From Podocnemis expansa (lineage: Eukaryota > Chordata > Testudines > Podocnemididae), in the NCBI GenBank assembly GCA_007922195.1, contig ML681970.1:310001-374000 (forward strand): 64,000 nt of DNA, written 5' to 3'. Both the position numbers and the translations under genes were made by a program. The stretch's first letter is position 1. Every line of letters starts with the position of its first letter. This document shows positions 10,874 to 24,200 of the stretch, piece after piece. The notes below the pieces were generated by a model. That model saw nothing but the letters and a program-made list of their open reading frames with translations, made no database searches and was not told the origin of the DNA.

Positions 10874-11204
10874 CTTGAATTATATCACGCAGCCTTTTTG
10901 TTTGGATTAATTCAATCTTTTTGTCTCTCTTGTGTACTTTGCCGTCAATATTCTTTGTTACAGACAGTGACATTTTATGAACCGTTATCTGTTTTTCAAC
11001 AATTGCACTCACAGTGAGGAAGTCCTGCTAGACCCCCATTACTACAACAGTAATATCTGGGCTCAGGTTCTGTTCTGCCTGAGTTAGAACAGGGATTGAT
11101 AAGCCATTTTCCAGATCCCAGGTGAATGTCCTAACCACCAGGCTAATGGATATTTCTAGGGGGTGAGCTTGCTGTCTTGTATCTTAGATCCCACAGTGAT
11201 ACTG

Positions 11205-11825
11205 TGGCCAAATGGGCTAATGAAACCCTTGGATATATAAACAACAGAATCTAGAGTGGGGCAGTTAGGTTATATTACCTCTGTATTTGGAGTGACAGCT
11301 ACTGCAGTACTGTCTAGTTTCAGTGCCCACATTTCAAGAAGGATAGTGGTAAATTGGAGGGGGTTCAGAAAAGAATCACAGGAATGATTAAAGGATAAGA
11401 AAATGTGCTTTATTGTGGTAAACTCAAAGAACTCAAATCTATTTAGCTTACCAAAAAGAAGGTTAGGAGATGATTTGACCACAGCCTATAAATTGCTATA
11501 TGGGGAAGAAAACTTCAAAAAAGAGGGCTCTCTAAGAGACAAAGTATAAGAACCACCTGTGGGTGGATATTAAAGCTAGAAAAATTCAAATGTGAAATAA
11601 GGTATAAATTTTTAACAGTGAGGGTAATTAACCATAGGAACAATTCTCAAAGGTTGTGGTGGAGTGTCCATCATTGGCGATTTTTAAATCAAGATTGGAT
11701 GTTTCTCTAAAAGATCTGCTCTGTTTCAAACAGGAATTTTTTCTGGGAAGTTCTGTGGCCCAGACTGTACAGGTGGACAGACTAGATGATCACAATAGCC
11801 TCAAAATCTATGAATGGTCTCCGTT
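11205..11825 (+). mobile_element. CR1-like LINE 3' fragment
   Basis: The plus strand matches the nucleotide pattern of a CR1 tail coding region. It includes aaacccttggatatataaac, gggttcagaaaagaa and gtggtggagtgtccatcattg, then gacagactagatgatcacaatagcc, the usual approach to the 3' end. Frames are broken. It is 5'-truncated. Confidence 0.6.
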
Positions 11826-11884
11826 TTGTCCCAGATCAGAACAGAGGAAATTTCTGAACTCTTGAAAATATTTTGCAGGATGGA

Positions 11885-12740
11885 AGAACATAGAGCTTAA
11901 GGTCAGAAGAGACCACCAGATCCTGGAGTCTGACCTGTGGTATATCACAAGCCACCAGCAACGTCAAACCTGGTCCACATTGATCCCAACAAAATTAGAT
12001 CAAAGTATTGCAGATCTCAATGGACTAAAACTATTCTCTGCCACAGGCAGAGAAATTAAAGGTCTGAAGTGCACCAAACTCTTTGCAACGGCAGGTAATT
12101 GATTAAAGGAGATATATCTGGAGAATCCCAGCAAGCAACCCGCACTCATGCTGCAGAAGGGCAAAAATCTCTTTAGTGCAGTGGTTCTCAATGTTTTTAG
12201 TGACCCAGCACACTTCAGTGAGACAATTCCACAGCACACCCACTTTTTTCAGCTGAACTGACTGCTCATAAATGTCACATTTACTTACATGTAGTAACTT
12301 TATTGTCTTACTAGAGAGGTTTACAACATACTGCATGTAACATGCTAAAGAAGGCTCAAATCCATTAATGTTTCAAATCCACCAGAAAAAAATACACATC
12401 TCAATTTTGCCCTTTGGCTGCCTGCATTTAGAATGTTCACATTTTAGAATTGAAAGATGATACCTTGCTTTTAATTTGATGATTGATTTTTTGCAAGTTT
12501 CATGAGTTGCAATTTTGGTTGGATAGAATATTGTTTATAATGAAACAATGTTTTACACTGATTTTCATTACTTTTGTACAAAATTTCACAGCATACTTGG
12601 ACAGTTCTCACAGCACACTGTGGCACACTGGTTGAAAACCACTGCTTTAGAGGAAGGAGACACAAACAAAAACCTCAGAATACATCAAGGGAAATAATTC
12701 CCTTCATGACCCTTCCAAATGACGAGCTGAAGCCTTAATG
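11885..12740 (-). mobile_element. CR1-like 3' end repeat interrupted by a hAT element
   Basis: The left end (catagagcttaaggtcagaa, gagaccaccagatcctggag) is the reverse complement of a CR1-type 3' terminus. Related sequence resumes after the inserted hAT element at about 12653 and fades near 12740. There is no intact frame. Confidence 0.45.
12179..12644. mobile_element. Short hAT element, CAGTGGTTCTCAA family
   Basis: The ends are CAGTGGTTCTCAA and TTGAAAACCACTG, flanked by ctttagtg (12171-12178) and ctttagag (12645-12652), an 8-bp duplication with one mismatch. The element is 466 bp, A/T-rich inside and has no transposase. The central TA of the duplication is shared with other copies of this family in the window. 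Confidence 0.75.
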
Positions 12741-15700
12741 TAGCCTTCTAAAAATAGTTTCTTCGACACACCAGTTGTGTAAAAATTATTTAAGAGGATT
12801 ATGATTTGAGGCATAAGCCAACCACTGGTTTGTAGGTTTGAGAGGAACTTTTTCTATGAGCAGGTTATAAAATTAATAGGGGGTTCTTCTGCCTTCTTCA
12901 GAGGCAATGTGGACCATTGAGTTGATCTAACATGGCAGGTCTCATGTTCCTAATATTTTTCTTGATACTTACGAATGGAGTTAACATAGTAAAATACCAG
13001 ATAATCACAAACTTCCCTGTGGACATGCATGGCCAAAGGTACATAAGGTGTGGAGCCATAAAATGTGTACCTTCACATTTGCAAATGAAGGCCCAGCAAA
13101 AGGACATGGTCATGCATTCTTGCCTAGTTTGACAATGTATGTGCACATGTGTGTGCATTCTGTATAGTACTGGTAGTGCAAGGAGCTTCTGAATAGCCAA
13201 ATACTCCTCATCACAGAATAGAAACAGCCAAACAGATCTTTTTGAAATTATACTGAACTAGAAGTGACAGTGGTTTAGAACATGGGGAAAAGCTTATAAA
13301 TGTCAGTAGGATTAGAAATGTGAGGGACCTGAAATTCAATCTGTCAGCAAGCAGTTCTTACAAGGTTGAGGGCCATATGCCAATCTAACTATGCAAAGAC
13401 AAAAGCAGAGTTTGTGTCATGTTGAATCATGTAACTTGTGTTTTATTAATGAACAGAAAGGAAATTCTGAATAATACTGTCTCTTAATATGGTTCCAGGA
13501 TTCTTAACTTCTTTCAATAATTATTTTGCATCCCATTCTGCCGTTGTTATTAATCACTTGAAATTATAGCAGCGATGTCATGTCTCAGAAGAGAAAAGGA
13601 TTTCACAAAAAGATGAGATGTCACAAAACACTTGAGATTTTTCTCTCATCTTTTGAGATTTATTCTTCCTCAATGACAATTTCACATACAATGGCCATCT
13701 TCCATCTTGACAAAGGCTGAAGAAAGCCTTTGACCAAACTTCACAAGCACAGAAAGCAGTGGCATGACATAACGCACAATGATTAAGAGCTAAAATCTCT
13801 TTGATAATTCTGCCTTTGCTGAGTTTTGAGTTTCCTGCCACAGTGTCAAGTTGATGAAACAGCTGTGTTATTAAACCTTACAAATAAACCATGATTGAAG
13901 AGGCAAGGTAGAGGTTTTGGCTATGACTTTCCAGAACCTTTAATCAAAGACCAGACTGATAAATTACATTTCTGCAGCCCAGCGTCTCCCACAGTTCTTG
14001 ACATTTGAGCTGCTTTGCTCTCTCTGCAGCTTATGGAGGCACGTTCAGAGTTTTGGATCTGTGTGATCTGGCCATGCCACCTCAGCTCCTGCTTTGCTTC
14101 CAGCTTCTCTGCCTTTGTGGGAGTGTGCATAGGGGGGTTTTTAAAGCTCCCTGCTTTCATATCTGCCTGGGATGGGTTTCTTGCCAAACTCTGGGGCAGT
14201 GGGGAGCAGTGATCTTCCTTCCAACCCCTCCTCTTGGCTGTTGTTTTAGCTGGGTGTTGGAACTCCAGCTGACTTCTCTGCACATTCAAGGCATGGCCAA
14301 GCAACCGAAAAAAGCACTGAATGAAATACAGACTTTGCTCTGTCTGTGAGACTGCCCTCCTTGGCTTGACAGACTGTCATCAGTCTACATCCAGCCTCCC
14401 ATTCCTGACTCTGCTAAGTCCCAGGGCTAGGAGCTGGACAGTCATGTGGGATCCCCTACCCACCAAACCAGCTGTGACTCCTGTGTGTGAAACAGGAACC
14501 AGGTGTCTGTGGGCAGAATTGGAAGGGGCTCCAAGGACAATTCAGGAGTAAGTCACAAGGAGACATTGAAGAAAAGAGAAGGCAGATTTGTGTGGTCTCA
14601 AATCTCCCCCACCCCCAACTCCTAAAATGGATCCTGAATGCCCAGGAGAAAGAAGCAGGGCTCATAAGCCCATCCACAGTCCTTCCCAGTTTGGCCAGCA
14701 TGGCCCTCAGTGTGTTTCCCCTCTGCACTGCCTTTTGAGAATGAGAACCAATAGGTAAAGACCCAGTAAGAGATCCCACAAGAGGACTTCAGGCCCTCAG
14801 GAAAGCTAGCTGCAAAAGGACTCATCAGATACATGAGGGAGCTGATACACTCTCGAAATGCAAAAAAAAAAGGCAGAAAATAGGCAGATTTGACTATGGC
14901 AGAGAGTATAATCAATATCAGATGACCCTGTTCAGCTTGTCCTTGACCCTCCCAGGTCTTTGCAGAGATGGTGGTGGTAATCTTAGGTAGAATCAGGTCA
15001 CAGGAGCTCCAGCTGTTCCAGTGCAAATGATCAACTCTTTAAAACAGTGCTCAGCTCAGAACAGTGTCCACAAGGAAGAAAGGACCTGAAGCACAAATCA
15101 CCAGAAACTAAGTGCAGTAAAACTGGCATTACAAATATTCTAGTGCAGGCTATAGGGGAACCACATCTTGCTTCAGTCACGCAACATGACCATGGTCAGC
15201 TACGTGAACAAACTGGGTGGAACAAGAAGCCTAGAACTTCAGGCTGAAGCAATGGACATCATGTAGTGGGTGGAACATTTGCTCATCTCCTGCAGGCCTG
15301 TCACAGAAATGATGTTTCAGGAAAAAAAATGAGAACAGGTGAAAGTAATATTAGTAACCTCACATTGGCTTAGGAGACCATGGTTTTCAAACCTAATAGA
15401 GCTGAAATGCCCTCCAGTCATAGGATATCTTCTCACAAGGTCTCTGCTTCATCAGGACCTGAACTATCTGTATCTAACAGCCTGGCTATTGAAAGCATCT
15501 GTCCTCCAAAGTCACTAGAACACTTCTTTCTACTAGAAAAATATTAACCTTGAAAGCATATGCCTCTGTCTGAATCAAGTTTTGCACTGGGTGCCAGAAA
15601 CACAAAGCAAATCCTTGAAATCCAAGAATTCTGGCTATGTCACAAAGCCGTAACTACAGGGCAAGCGGGGCTTTGCTCCAGTCATGCTGGAGTGGCTCTA

Positions 15701-17761
15701 TTGAGCGGTTCCATTAAAGGGCACGTGCTGCGCTCCTTGCCCCAGGTGCTGGCTATTGTAAGGGACAACAGACATGGCATTCTTTAGTTATGGCTCTGCT
15801 ATGTTGGATATTTTTCAATAAAAGTCTCTAACTCAGTAAATACTACCACCTCAAGCACTACAAGGTGAACTCCCCATCCTCTGCAGACAGACACTTCCTT
15901 TGAAGTGAATTTGTCCACTGAGCAAATTTTATACACGGGGAAGGATACGGCTTTTCCTGATTCTGACCTTTTCTCTCATGCTCCCTATATCTGTTTACTG
16001 CTCATTACATCCCAGACATTGTGAACTGTGGGAGAAGCTGGGCTGCAGAGCAGGAAATTATTGATAAGAAAGTTCCTTTCTGCCAGCAGCTTCTCCCATA
16101 AGTCCACCCACCCTGGATGGCTTTGGAGCCAAGAGTCAGATATGAAGTGAAATCGTTACCATCCAGCTGCCTGTAGCTGACCAGACTGTGGGTAGTCAGG
16201 CCTGACAGTGTAAGCAAGAGTTCAGCCTGTTGGTTAGAAGTGAGTTCAGCATGGGCAGAGGCCAAGAATGAGCCAGCCGAGAGTCAGTAATGCCAGAACC
16301 AGAGGGTAAACTGACTTGTAGGTCAGAGACAAAGCTTGGCAATTGTAGACAGAAGTCAGAGAGAAATGGGCTGGTTGGATACTATGCTTGTGGACAACCC
16401 TTTTTAAGTGAAGCATGTTGTCTTTGAACAGGAAAGTGGCTATTTTCCAAGCAGTGGGGAGGCAGCAGCTGTATAAAATGTGCCACTGTCACCAGGAGAA
16501 TAACTACACTAATGTCATGGTGTATGCTGGGAAGGTCGTAGTTCCATGAGAAGTCCATCAGCAAAGTGGCCCAAGGCTGAGGTGGAGTGAGCAAGGACTG
16601 AAGAAGGCCTAGCAGTTTCACAAGGAGGGTCTTGGTTCAGGCACAGAGATCAGAGGGCCAGACACGAGTTGCAACCAAAAGACCTACCACTGGAAACTCC
16701 TTGACACTAGGACCAAAGTGACCAGCCAGAGGAGTACTGTGGTAGTAAACTGCAGCTGGGGAAGGCAAGACCAGACCATGAGGCTACAAAACTCTGATCC
16801 ACCTCCCTGGGCTGCAGAGAGAAAAGAGCAGCTCAGAGATCAAGAACGGCAGAGATGCAACTAACAGAAAGGAAGTTACCAAAAAAATTTTTTTGATTCT
16901 TCTGACAATAAATGATAAAATGATAAAATCCAGGGCAGCTGAGAAAGTGGTGGATACTACTATGCAGTACTGCTATGGGGCTGGCCTCAATGCCCACCAC
17001 TGTCTCTGAGTGTCCATGACAATGCATTATTTGCCGATGCAGCAATCCCTTTTCATAGTTAAGATGACTGCCGATTCAAAGCACTTCAGCATGTACTTCA
17101 CTGGATGCTCATGAACAGTCCATTCTCTTGAGAGGCCACCAGAGGTTCTCACAGTAGGTCAGAAAGTATTTGGAGCTTGTGGCACCTGTGGAAGCACAAA
17201 AGAGTTTAGGATTATGAGATGAACCCACTAGCTGGATGCTTCTGATAAAAAATGGTATACACTGTAATTGAAGCCATGTCAGTCTCAGGGTATTAGAAAG
17301 AGAAGGTGAGTGAGGTGAGGAAGCTTCTCTCTCTCACCAGCAGAAGCTGGTCCTATAAAAGACAGTACGTCAACCACCTTTTCTCTTTGCTAAAATAAGC
17401 CCTTATGACATAGCTAACAATGGGGATATTGAACCTTCATTTTTCAGAGTTAACACATTGTTTCAGGCTTTCTGCAAACCTAAGAAGACAACACTGCCTC
17501 TCTTCCACTTGACTCTACTCAATGTTTTCAAGGTTTTCCTCACTATCATAAAGGCCAGAAACATCAACTAAATGACAGCTTGGACTCCAGAGCACAATTC
17601 TGCAGCAATGGATGGATTCCACAGCAACTTCTGCAGCTATACATGAGAATAGATATTATTACTGTTATTTCTGGGTCTGCTTCACTGATATTGGGTGGGA
17701 GGATGGACAATTTCACATACTATTTAAATTAAAAGAACTCTGTGTATTCACATGTCTGCGC
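12741..17761. other. Gene-poor stretch without an assignable feature
   Basis: No splice-supported exon, RNA gene or recognisable transposon protein was seen. Short frames near 14000-14350 and 14456-15026 overlap on both strands without domain content. Parts of 16260-16860 look like old interspersed repeat, but I cannot name the family. Confidence 0.4.
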
Positions 17762-17769
17762 ATGTAGAC

Positions 17770-17953
17770 CAATGTTCCCTCTAATTACTCGTAGACTGTG
17801 CGCGCAAACAATTTCTTTGTGTGCACAAAAACATTTCTTTGGGAGTACCAATATTAGCACTATTGAATTTTTTTGTGCACACTTTATTTTGTTGTGTGCG
17901 CAGGTTTCATGACCTGTGTGCGCACACACACGCACAGCTTAGAGGGAACAGTG
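17770..17953. mobile_element. Short hAT element, same family as 9637-10873
   Basis: The left end is CAATGTTCCCTCTAATTA and the right end CAGCTTAGAGGGAACAGTG. The flanking 8-bp sequences are atgtagac (17762-17769) and atgtcgac (17954-17961), with one mismatch. The 184-bp interior contains alternating purine-pyrimidine tracts such as gtgtgcgcacacacacgcac. Confidence 0.75.
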
Positions 17954-18314
17954 ATGTCGACACACACAAAAGGCCATGCACACAAGTACTGCCACCCCAT
18001 GTGGACAGACACATGCTACACATATAGATGCCTGCATAGATATCTAGATTGTATGTAAAGCCACATTTCTACATTTCTACATAGATGGACATACAATATG
18101 CATACACAGACACACACAAACACTCATACAACTAAATTCTCGCTGTCATTGGAGCTCAGTGCCATCGACACCTCCTAAATCTCTCAAACTTCACAGAGTT
18201 CAATTTTTAAATGTGAAGAGGAAGGCGTTTCCACCTTTTCCTGAAGGAAAGAACCCCAGTCTCTTGGCCTCTTCTTGTGCTGGGCAAACTGAACTGAGAA
18301 AACACAAAAAGCAG

Positions 18315-19412
18315 TTCTTCAGAGAGACAAACAAGGAGACCTGTAGCACTTAAAGACTAACAAGTTTATTTATTACATGAGCTTTCGTAGGAGAAAATCC
18401 CACTTCATCAGATGCTTTGAAGATGGGGAAACAGAACTTACAGAATGGGAGGAAATAAATGCAGGGAAGCGTAAGTCATAGGTCACAGTGTAACAGCAAA
18501 CACTACTACAGGAGAAGCCCAAGAAAGAAAATAACAGAATGCCTCTAGTCATCACCTACAACCCCCAAGTCAGACCCCTACAGCACATCCTCAGGGATCT
18601 AAGGCCTCTTTTACAAGACGATCCCTCACTCTCTCAAGCCTTGGGAGGCAGACCTCTCCTCGCCTACAGACAGCCCCCCAACCTCAAATAGATACCAGCA
18701 ACTGCAGACCTAACAACAAAACCATTAAAGCAAGCGCATATCCTGCAACAAACCATGCTGCCAACTTTGCCCACATATCTGCACAAAAGACATTATTACA
18801 GGGCCTAATAAAACCAGATACTCCATCAAAAGCACATTCACCTGCTCATCCACCAATGTGACTTTATATTGGACACACAGGACAGTCTCTGCACAAAAGA
18901 ATAAATAGCCACAAATCTGCTATCAGAAATCACAACATTCTAAAATCCATGAGTAAGCATTTCAATCTTCGTGATCCCTCCATTAATGATTTGCTAATTG
19001 CTGTCCTCAGACAGATGAATATCAAATTAAGGCTTCAAAGAAAAGCTGCTGAGATCAAATTTATTTGCAAATTTGATTGCATTGCTTCAGAACTTAATAG
19101 GGACATTGGATTTTTCTCACATTACAACAGGTGATTTGACTTCATCTTCCTCTGTATGCTGTTCCCCAGTGTTTGAATCTTTACAACTGTTTTGATTTGC
19201 TGTTACAGGGTGACCTGTTCCCATGCCTTATCTGTCCCTGCATTTATTTCCTCCCATTCTGTAAGTTCACTCACTTTCAAAGCATCTGACGAAGTGGGAT
19301 TTTCTCCCACAAAAGCTCATGCAATAAATAAATTTGTTAGTCTTTAAGTGCCACTGGACTCCTTGTTTGTTTTACTGAACTAGACTAACACAGCTACCCC
19401 TTTGAATCGTCA
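18315..19412 (+). mobile_element. Penelope-like element with inverted ends and GIY-YIG remnant
   Basis: The element is bounded by inverted terminal segments. The left end (18326-18500) reads cttaaagactaacaagttta, ctttcgtaggagaaaatccc and acagaatgggaggaaataaa. The right end (19200-19410) reads the complement in mirror order, ending tagtctttaagtgccactgg. Between them a broken plus-strand frame encodes the C-terminal part of a Penelope-type protein. It has the linker with DDPSLSQALGGRPLLAYRQ and a degraded GIY-YIG domain ending in DIGFFSHYNR (19134). The reverse transcriptase domain is absent, so this is a 5'-deleted copy that kept both ends. Confidence 0.75.
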
Positions 19413-20424
19413 AGAGAGAAGAATCTTCCCAACTCATAAAGAAGCTTGCCAGCTGCTTCCAGACATTCATTAACATCTATTATAGCCTCGCTAAAGGCTA
19501 CTTGATAAGACTGAGTGAGAAGCCTGAAGTGAGAGGCTTTGAAGATGCAAAGACACAAAGTCTGTAAGTGAGGCTTCAGATTCCCCATGATAAAAACAGT
19601 CATTTAAAAGACATAAACAAAGGGCATCACAACTGTGCCACTATGTCTTCAAACTAAGGAGAAGGATGAAATAACCTTTTACATAATCCCATTAGCATTT
19701 CCAGTGAAAACAACAGCATTTGAGGAGGTAGAAACTATGTGTTTTCTTATCATCCTGAAAGGCCAAAGGTATTTATCTGATTTAATATTTTATAATTCAT
19801 ATTAAACAACACAGAAGAACAGGCAGCAAGTTTGAAGTTGGCTACGGAGTCACGTAGTAGTGTATTCTATATCTCACCAGTTCTCACCAACAGCGCAGGT
19901 CTTTCTGTGAAAGCTCTCCTCAAGGCCTGTGAGTAACAGGTGCCATCCTATCAGCTGCTCCAGGACTTTCATGCCCATTAACGTACCCCACAGCAATTAT
20001 TCCACAATTAAATATCTGCTGTCTATGAGGCTACTAACAGACACGTTATGCTCAGCAGGCCTTACAGACAAAAGAGAACTTGCACTGCTCAAAGGTCTGT
20101 CCCAAAGGTTGTTGTTGATTCAAGTTCTCTCTATAGCTTTCACCTGGCTGTAGATCTGGGCTGCAATGACCTCTGGGTTTGTAAACTCATATTTCATGTT
20201 CCATTGAGTCCTAGGCTGGTCTCTCTGGTCAGACACTCCCACAGTCAGCTTTTTGTGGACTTTTTGCCTGATGTGCTTGTCTGTCCTTATGCACCTGTCC
20301 CAGTACCAGTATGTTGGAGTGGAACAGCAGCTCTCACCTGATCCTATGTCATTGTCTCTTTGATTGTAGCTTTAGGATATAGCTTTAGGGGCCTCATGAG
20401 GCCCACGGCAGAGTGTGTTTGAGA

Positions 20425-21292
20425 ACCCTAACCTAAAGCCTATTCTAAAAGATGATCCCTCACTCTCAAGCCTTCGGAGACAGACCTCTTCTCACCTACA
20501 GACAGCCCCTTAACCTTCAATAGATATTCACCAGCAACTACAGACCTAACAGAAACATTAAAGCAGGCACATACCCCTGCAACAAACCACGTTGCCAACT
20601 TTGCCCACACATCTGCACAAAAGACACCATCATAGCACCTAATCAAGCCAGCTACTCCATCAGGGGCTTATTCGCATGCTCATCTGCCAATGTGATTTAT
20701 GCCATCATGTGCCAGAAATGCCCCCACATCTTATACATTGGACAAACAAGGCAGTCCCTGTGCAAAACCATAAATGGGCACAAAACTGACATCAGAAATC
20801 ACAACACGCAAAAGCCAGTTTCTGAGAACTTCCATCTTTCTAATCACTCTGTAGATGATTTGTTAATGACAGTGCTCAAGAAAGGCAATGGGACATCACG
20901 ACTTCAAAGAGAAACAGGTGAATTAGAATTGATATGCAGATTAGATTGCATGAAAGCAGGATTAAATCATGACTATGGTTTCTTTTCCCTTTACAACAGG
21001 TGATTTGACTTCATCCTCCTCTATGTGCTGTTTCCCAGTGTTTGAATCTTAACAACTGCTCTGATTTGCTGTTACTGTATGACCTGATCCCATGTCTTGC
21101 ACTCCCTTGCATTTATTTTCATCCCATTCTGTAAATTCCCTATCTTTAAAGCATCTAACAAAGTGGGATTTTCTCCCACGAAAACTCATGCGATAAATAA
21201 ATATGTTAGCCTCTAAGTGCCACAGGGTTCCTTCCTTTTTTTTTTTGTTGAATTAGACTAACATGGCTGCCCCTTTGGAACCAAACAATTTC
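20425..21292 (+). mobile_element. Penelope-like element, GIY-YIG endonuclease fragment with 3' end
   Basis: A 5'-truncated copy begins in the linker (gatgatccctcactctcaag) and reads through a Cys motif (CNKPRCQLCPHIC) into a GIY-YIG domain. Its hallmarks are VIYAIMCQKCPHILYIGQT (from about 20690) and HKTDIRNHN about 25 residues later. The 103-codon open stretch ends FFSLYNR at 21003. The 3' end (agtgggattttctcccacga ... ctaacatggctgcccctttg) follows to about 21280. In this family the GIY-YIG domain cuts target DNA for insertion. This copy lacks RT and is dead. Confidence 0.8.
20692..21003 (+). pseudogene. GIY-YIG endonuclease domain of a Penelope-like element
   Basis: This is the longest open part of the Penelope-like copy. 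ATYxxC-type chemistry is represented by YAIMCQKC, followed by ILYIGQTRQSL (the YIG half of the motif), then a helical segment and a late RLQRETGELELICRLD block, and a terminal GFFSLYNR. Length and order fit the C-terminal nuclease module of Penelope-like proteins. The frame begins inside the domain, with no start codon of its own. It is a transposon remnant, not a host nuclease. Confidence 0.75.
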
Positions 21293-21299
21293 CAGCTAT

Positions 21300-24200
21300 T
21301 CTTCTTTTTGTCAGTATGACATGGCTCTTTAACAACTACATTGTTCTGAAAATAAGTGACACTTGCTTATGTTCTAAGAAACAGCTGGGAAAGCCCAGGT
21401 TTTTGCAAGCAGTCTGGTTAAAAGAAGTATATTTTCACACCTCTGTCAAGCTACTGATTAAAATATGCATTTACAATATATATACACAAGTGAGGAAGCA
21501 TGTAGTCTTTTAAAATATGGCATGTTTCTCCTGTAATTTATTATCTTATGCTGGCACTTCAAAGCAGCTACAGCAGAAAACTAGAGCTATAAGTGGTAGA
21601 CAGCATAACTGAAGGCACAGCAAGTGTCTGGCAGTATAAAAAAGGACGAAAACACCCTCACATCCAGAGTTAGCAGCGACAAATGGGTACCCCATGGAAC
21701 GCTAACGTTTCAAAAGGCTTTTGATGCTGCTTGTACAGCCCTGTCCTGCTCTCATCTTCACATGTACTAGCATTTTCACTGGCAAGAAGTTTTCTTCATA
21801 ATAAGCCCTATATTTTGTTTTATCTGAAAGACCCTTTTCCCTTTGCCCTTGGAACTACTTCTTTCCTCCTTTTACCCTGAAATTTAATTGGTTCCCTCAC
21901 AGCTCCTTTTACTGAGATTGCAGTCTCAATTCTCCATTACAGTTTCTCTGCCCTCTCTGTCCTCGCAACACTACCAGGCCCTTGAATGGACTAGAAATCT
22001 AATGACATATTCTGCCACAAAAAAGGAGTGAATCTCTTTTGACACCAAGATACTCCCCTGTTTCCCCAGAAAATAAATGCAAATTTTATACAGCTTTGGG
22101 GGGGGGGGGGAGTTGGGCTGAAAAGGTTCTGATTGCAGAGCTCCATCTCAAATTCACAAAACTTGAAGAAAATCTGAAATCAGACCAAATGTGCGTGGCC
22201 CCTTGGAAACATGAAATCATTTGAAAATATTTCTCATGTAGATACCCAGAGGTAGGTCTGAACTCCAGAGCAGGCTTTTAATAAAAGCTTTTGTTTAGGT
22301 TCTGACTGTGGATTGGGTGACAGGCCATCCTTAAGCAGAGGTAAATGGGGCAATCACCCCAGGCCTGGTGGTTTTGTGGGCCCCGTGCTGTTCAACAGGG
22401 CAGTGCTGGACCCACACAGCAGTCCCCACATAGCTGTATTTTGCCCTCCTGCTGGGAGCTCTTAATTTTTAGCCTCTAGACTGGCTCACTCCCCGCCCCC
22501 TGGATGGAGCAGGAGGGCTTGGGGCAGGACAGGTGTGCGTGGCACTGCCTCTCTGGTCTGGGCTGGCCTGCCACAGCGGGCCCCACAAGGCTGTATGTGG
22601 TTGGGATGTGGCCGGGGCCATCACTCACTGGTGGTGTGACCTCGGCTGGGGCCGGGTCCCACGTGTGGCCAGCATGGCAGTGACCTCTGCTGGTGCTGGC
22701 TCTCTGCGGGTAGGCAGCCTCAGCTTCCAGGGCCAACCGGCCACTGGCAGGCAGCCTTGGGGCCGGGGTGAGGGCTAGGGCTGGGCCAGCTCCCCGCCAG
22801 TGGCTGGTCTTGGGTTCCTGGGGGGCTGGCATGAGGAGTGGAGCGGGGACCCTGCCTAGCCTGATCGCCCCTGGTCCCCGCTCTCCCCCAGGGATGGTGT
22901 CTAGCATTAGTTCCTGGACAGAGGGAATGTGGAGAAGATTGTCATCAAGGAAAAGACAGGACACAAATAGCATATATCTCTGCAGTAAGAGTTAGATGGC
23001 ATGCCAGCATTTTTTTTTTCATTTGAAGCTCTGAGATGTGTAGGACAGGAACTAAAGACTTAGGGGGAAGAGAGGGAGACTATAAACTTTCTAGGTCCTC
23101 TCTGGGCATCGTGAAGAGATGTTAAGAAAAGTCATCGTTAAACCACAGAATAGCTTTTGGAGTCACAAGATATTGAGTCTTTGGGAGGTAATGTGTTTTT
23201 TACAAGGAGAGTTGTTACAGGTGCTTCTGAAAGGTCTTAGCCCTCTAGGAAGGTAAAGGGCGTTGTTTAATACTGACCTTTTCCTGCCAGCATACACCAT
23301 CTGTGAATTGTAAAGTTGATCCATGCCATGAGGGGATGCTGAGGGTCTGTGATAAAGCTTGTTTTCTCAATACCCAGTCTGTCTGATAAGAATCGCATGG
23401 CTATGTGGCAACCAAAGCTTAACAGCTTGTCTGCAGGAGGGATTGGAGATTCCTGTGATGTGGTGATAAGCATGGAGTCTGCAACAGCTTGTCTGGGCAG
23501 CAGCGTCAATCATATATCAGGAAATTGTTTGCTGAATCCAGAAAGCATGGGGATGTATTCATTTTCAGATGAAGGCATGGGAGACAGGAAGATGAGATCA
23601 AAGGAATTCCCTCCTTATTCACTTAGCTGAAGCTACAGTAGATGAGACTTTTTCATTTTCTTCTGAATTAGCATCATCATTCCTTGGGATATGGTCCTAG
23701 TAGAACCTGACCTTGGATATCACGGTGATGGACACAACACTGGGGCATAAATAAATCCTTGCTGAGGTGCTGAAAATAAACATTCATGTGAGACTGAGAG
23801 ACATTTTTTGTTCCACAATATCCCCGCCTAAAGATGGACAGTGCCCAGGGAATGAGGCAGCTGTTCAGTGCTTCTTTTTACCCCCATCATTCATTGTTTA
23901 GCTACTATCTAATTGACTGCACAGGATTCAGACTGTATCCTGACCACAACATGATAAAGTGTCTCACAGGATGTTGTCTGGTTCCCCTCACCAAAGGATC
24001 TCAGCACCTCTTACCACTGAATGGACTTATCTTCCCAACACCCCCATTTTACCAGTGTCAAATGAGGCACAGGCCAACTACTGCCAATCTTCTTTAAAAG
24101 TGTCCACTAATTTTGAACACCTCAAGAAGTGGGTGTCAAACCTGACATCTGAAGTCTGGTTTTTAAATGGTGCTGAGCACCCATAGCACCCAGTGACATC

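Noticed and set aside
10036..10878. Gly- and Pro-rich open frames of 100-171 codons
   Set aside because: They coincide with the C-rich low-complexity block inside the hAT element and have no domain or conserved start.
22476..22995. 165-codon frame on the minus strand and overlapping plus-strand frames
   Set aside because: GC-rich repeat-like block, overlapping frames on both strands, no recognisable domain.
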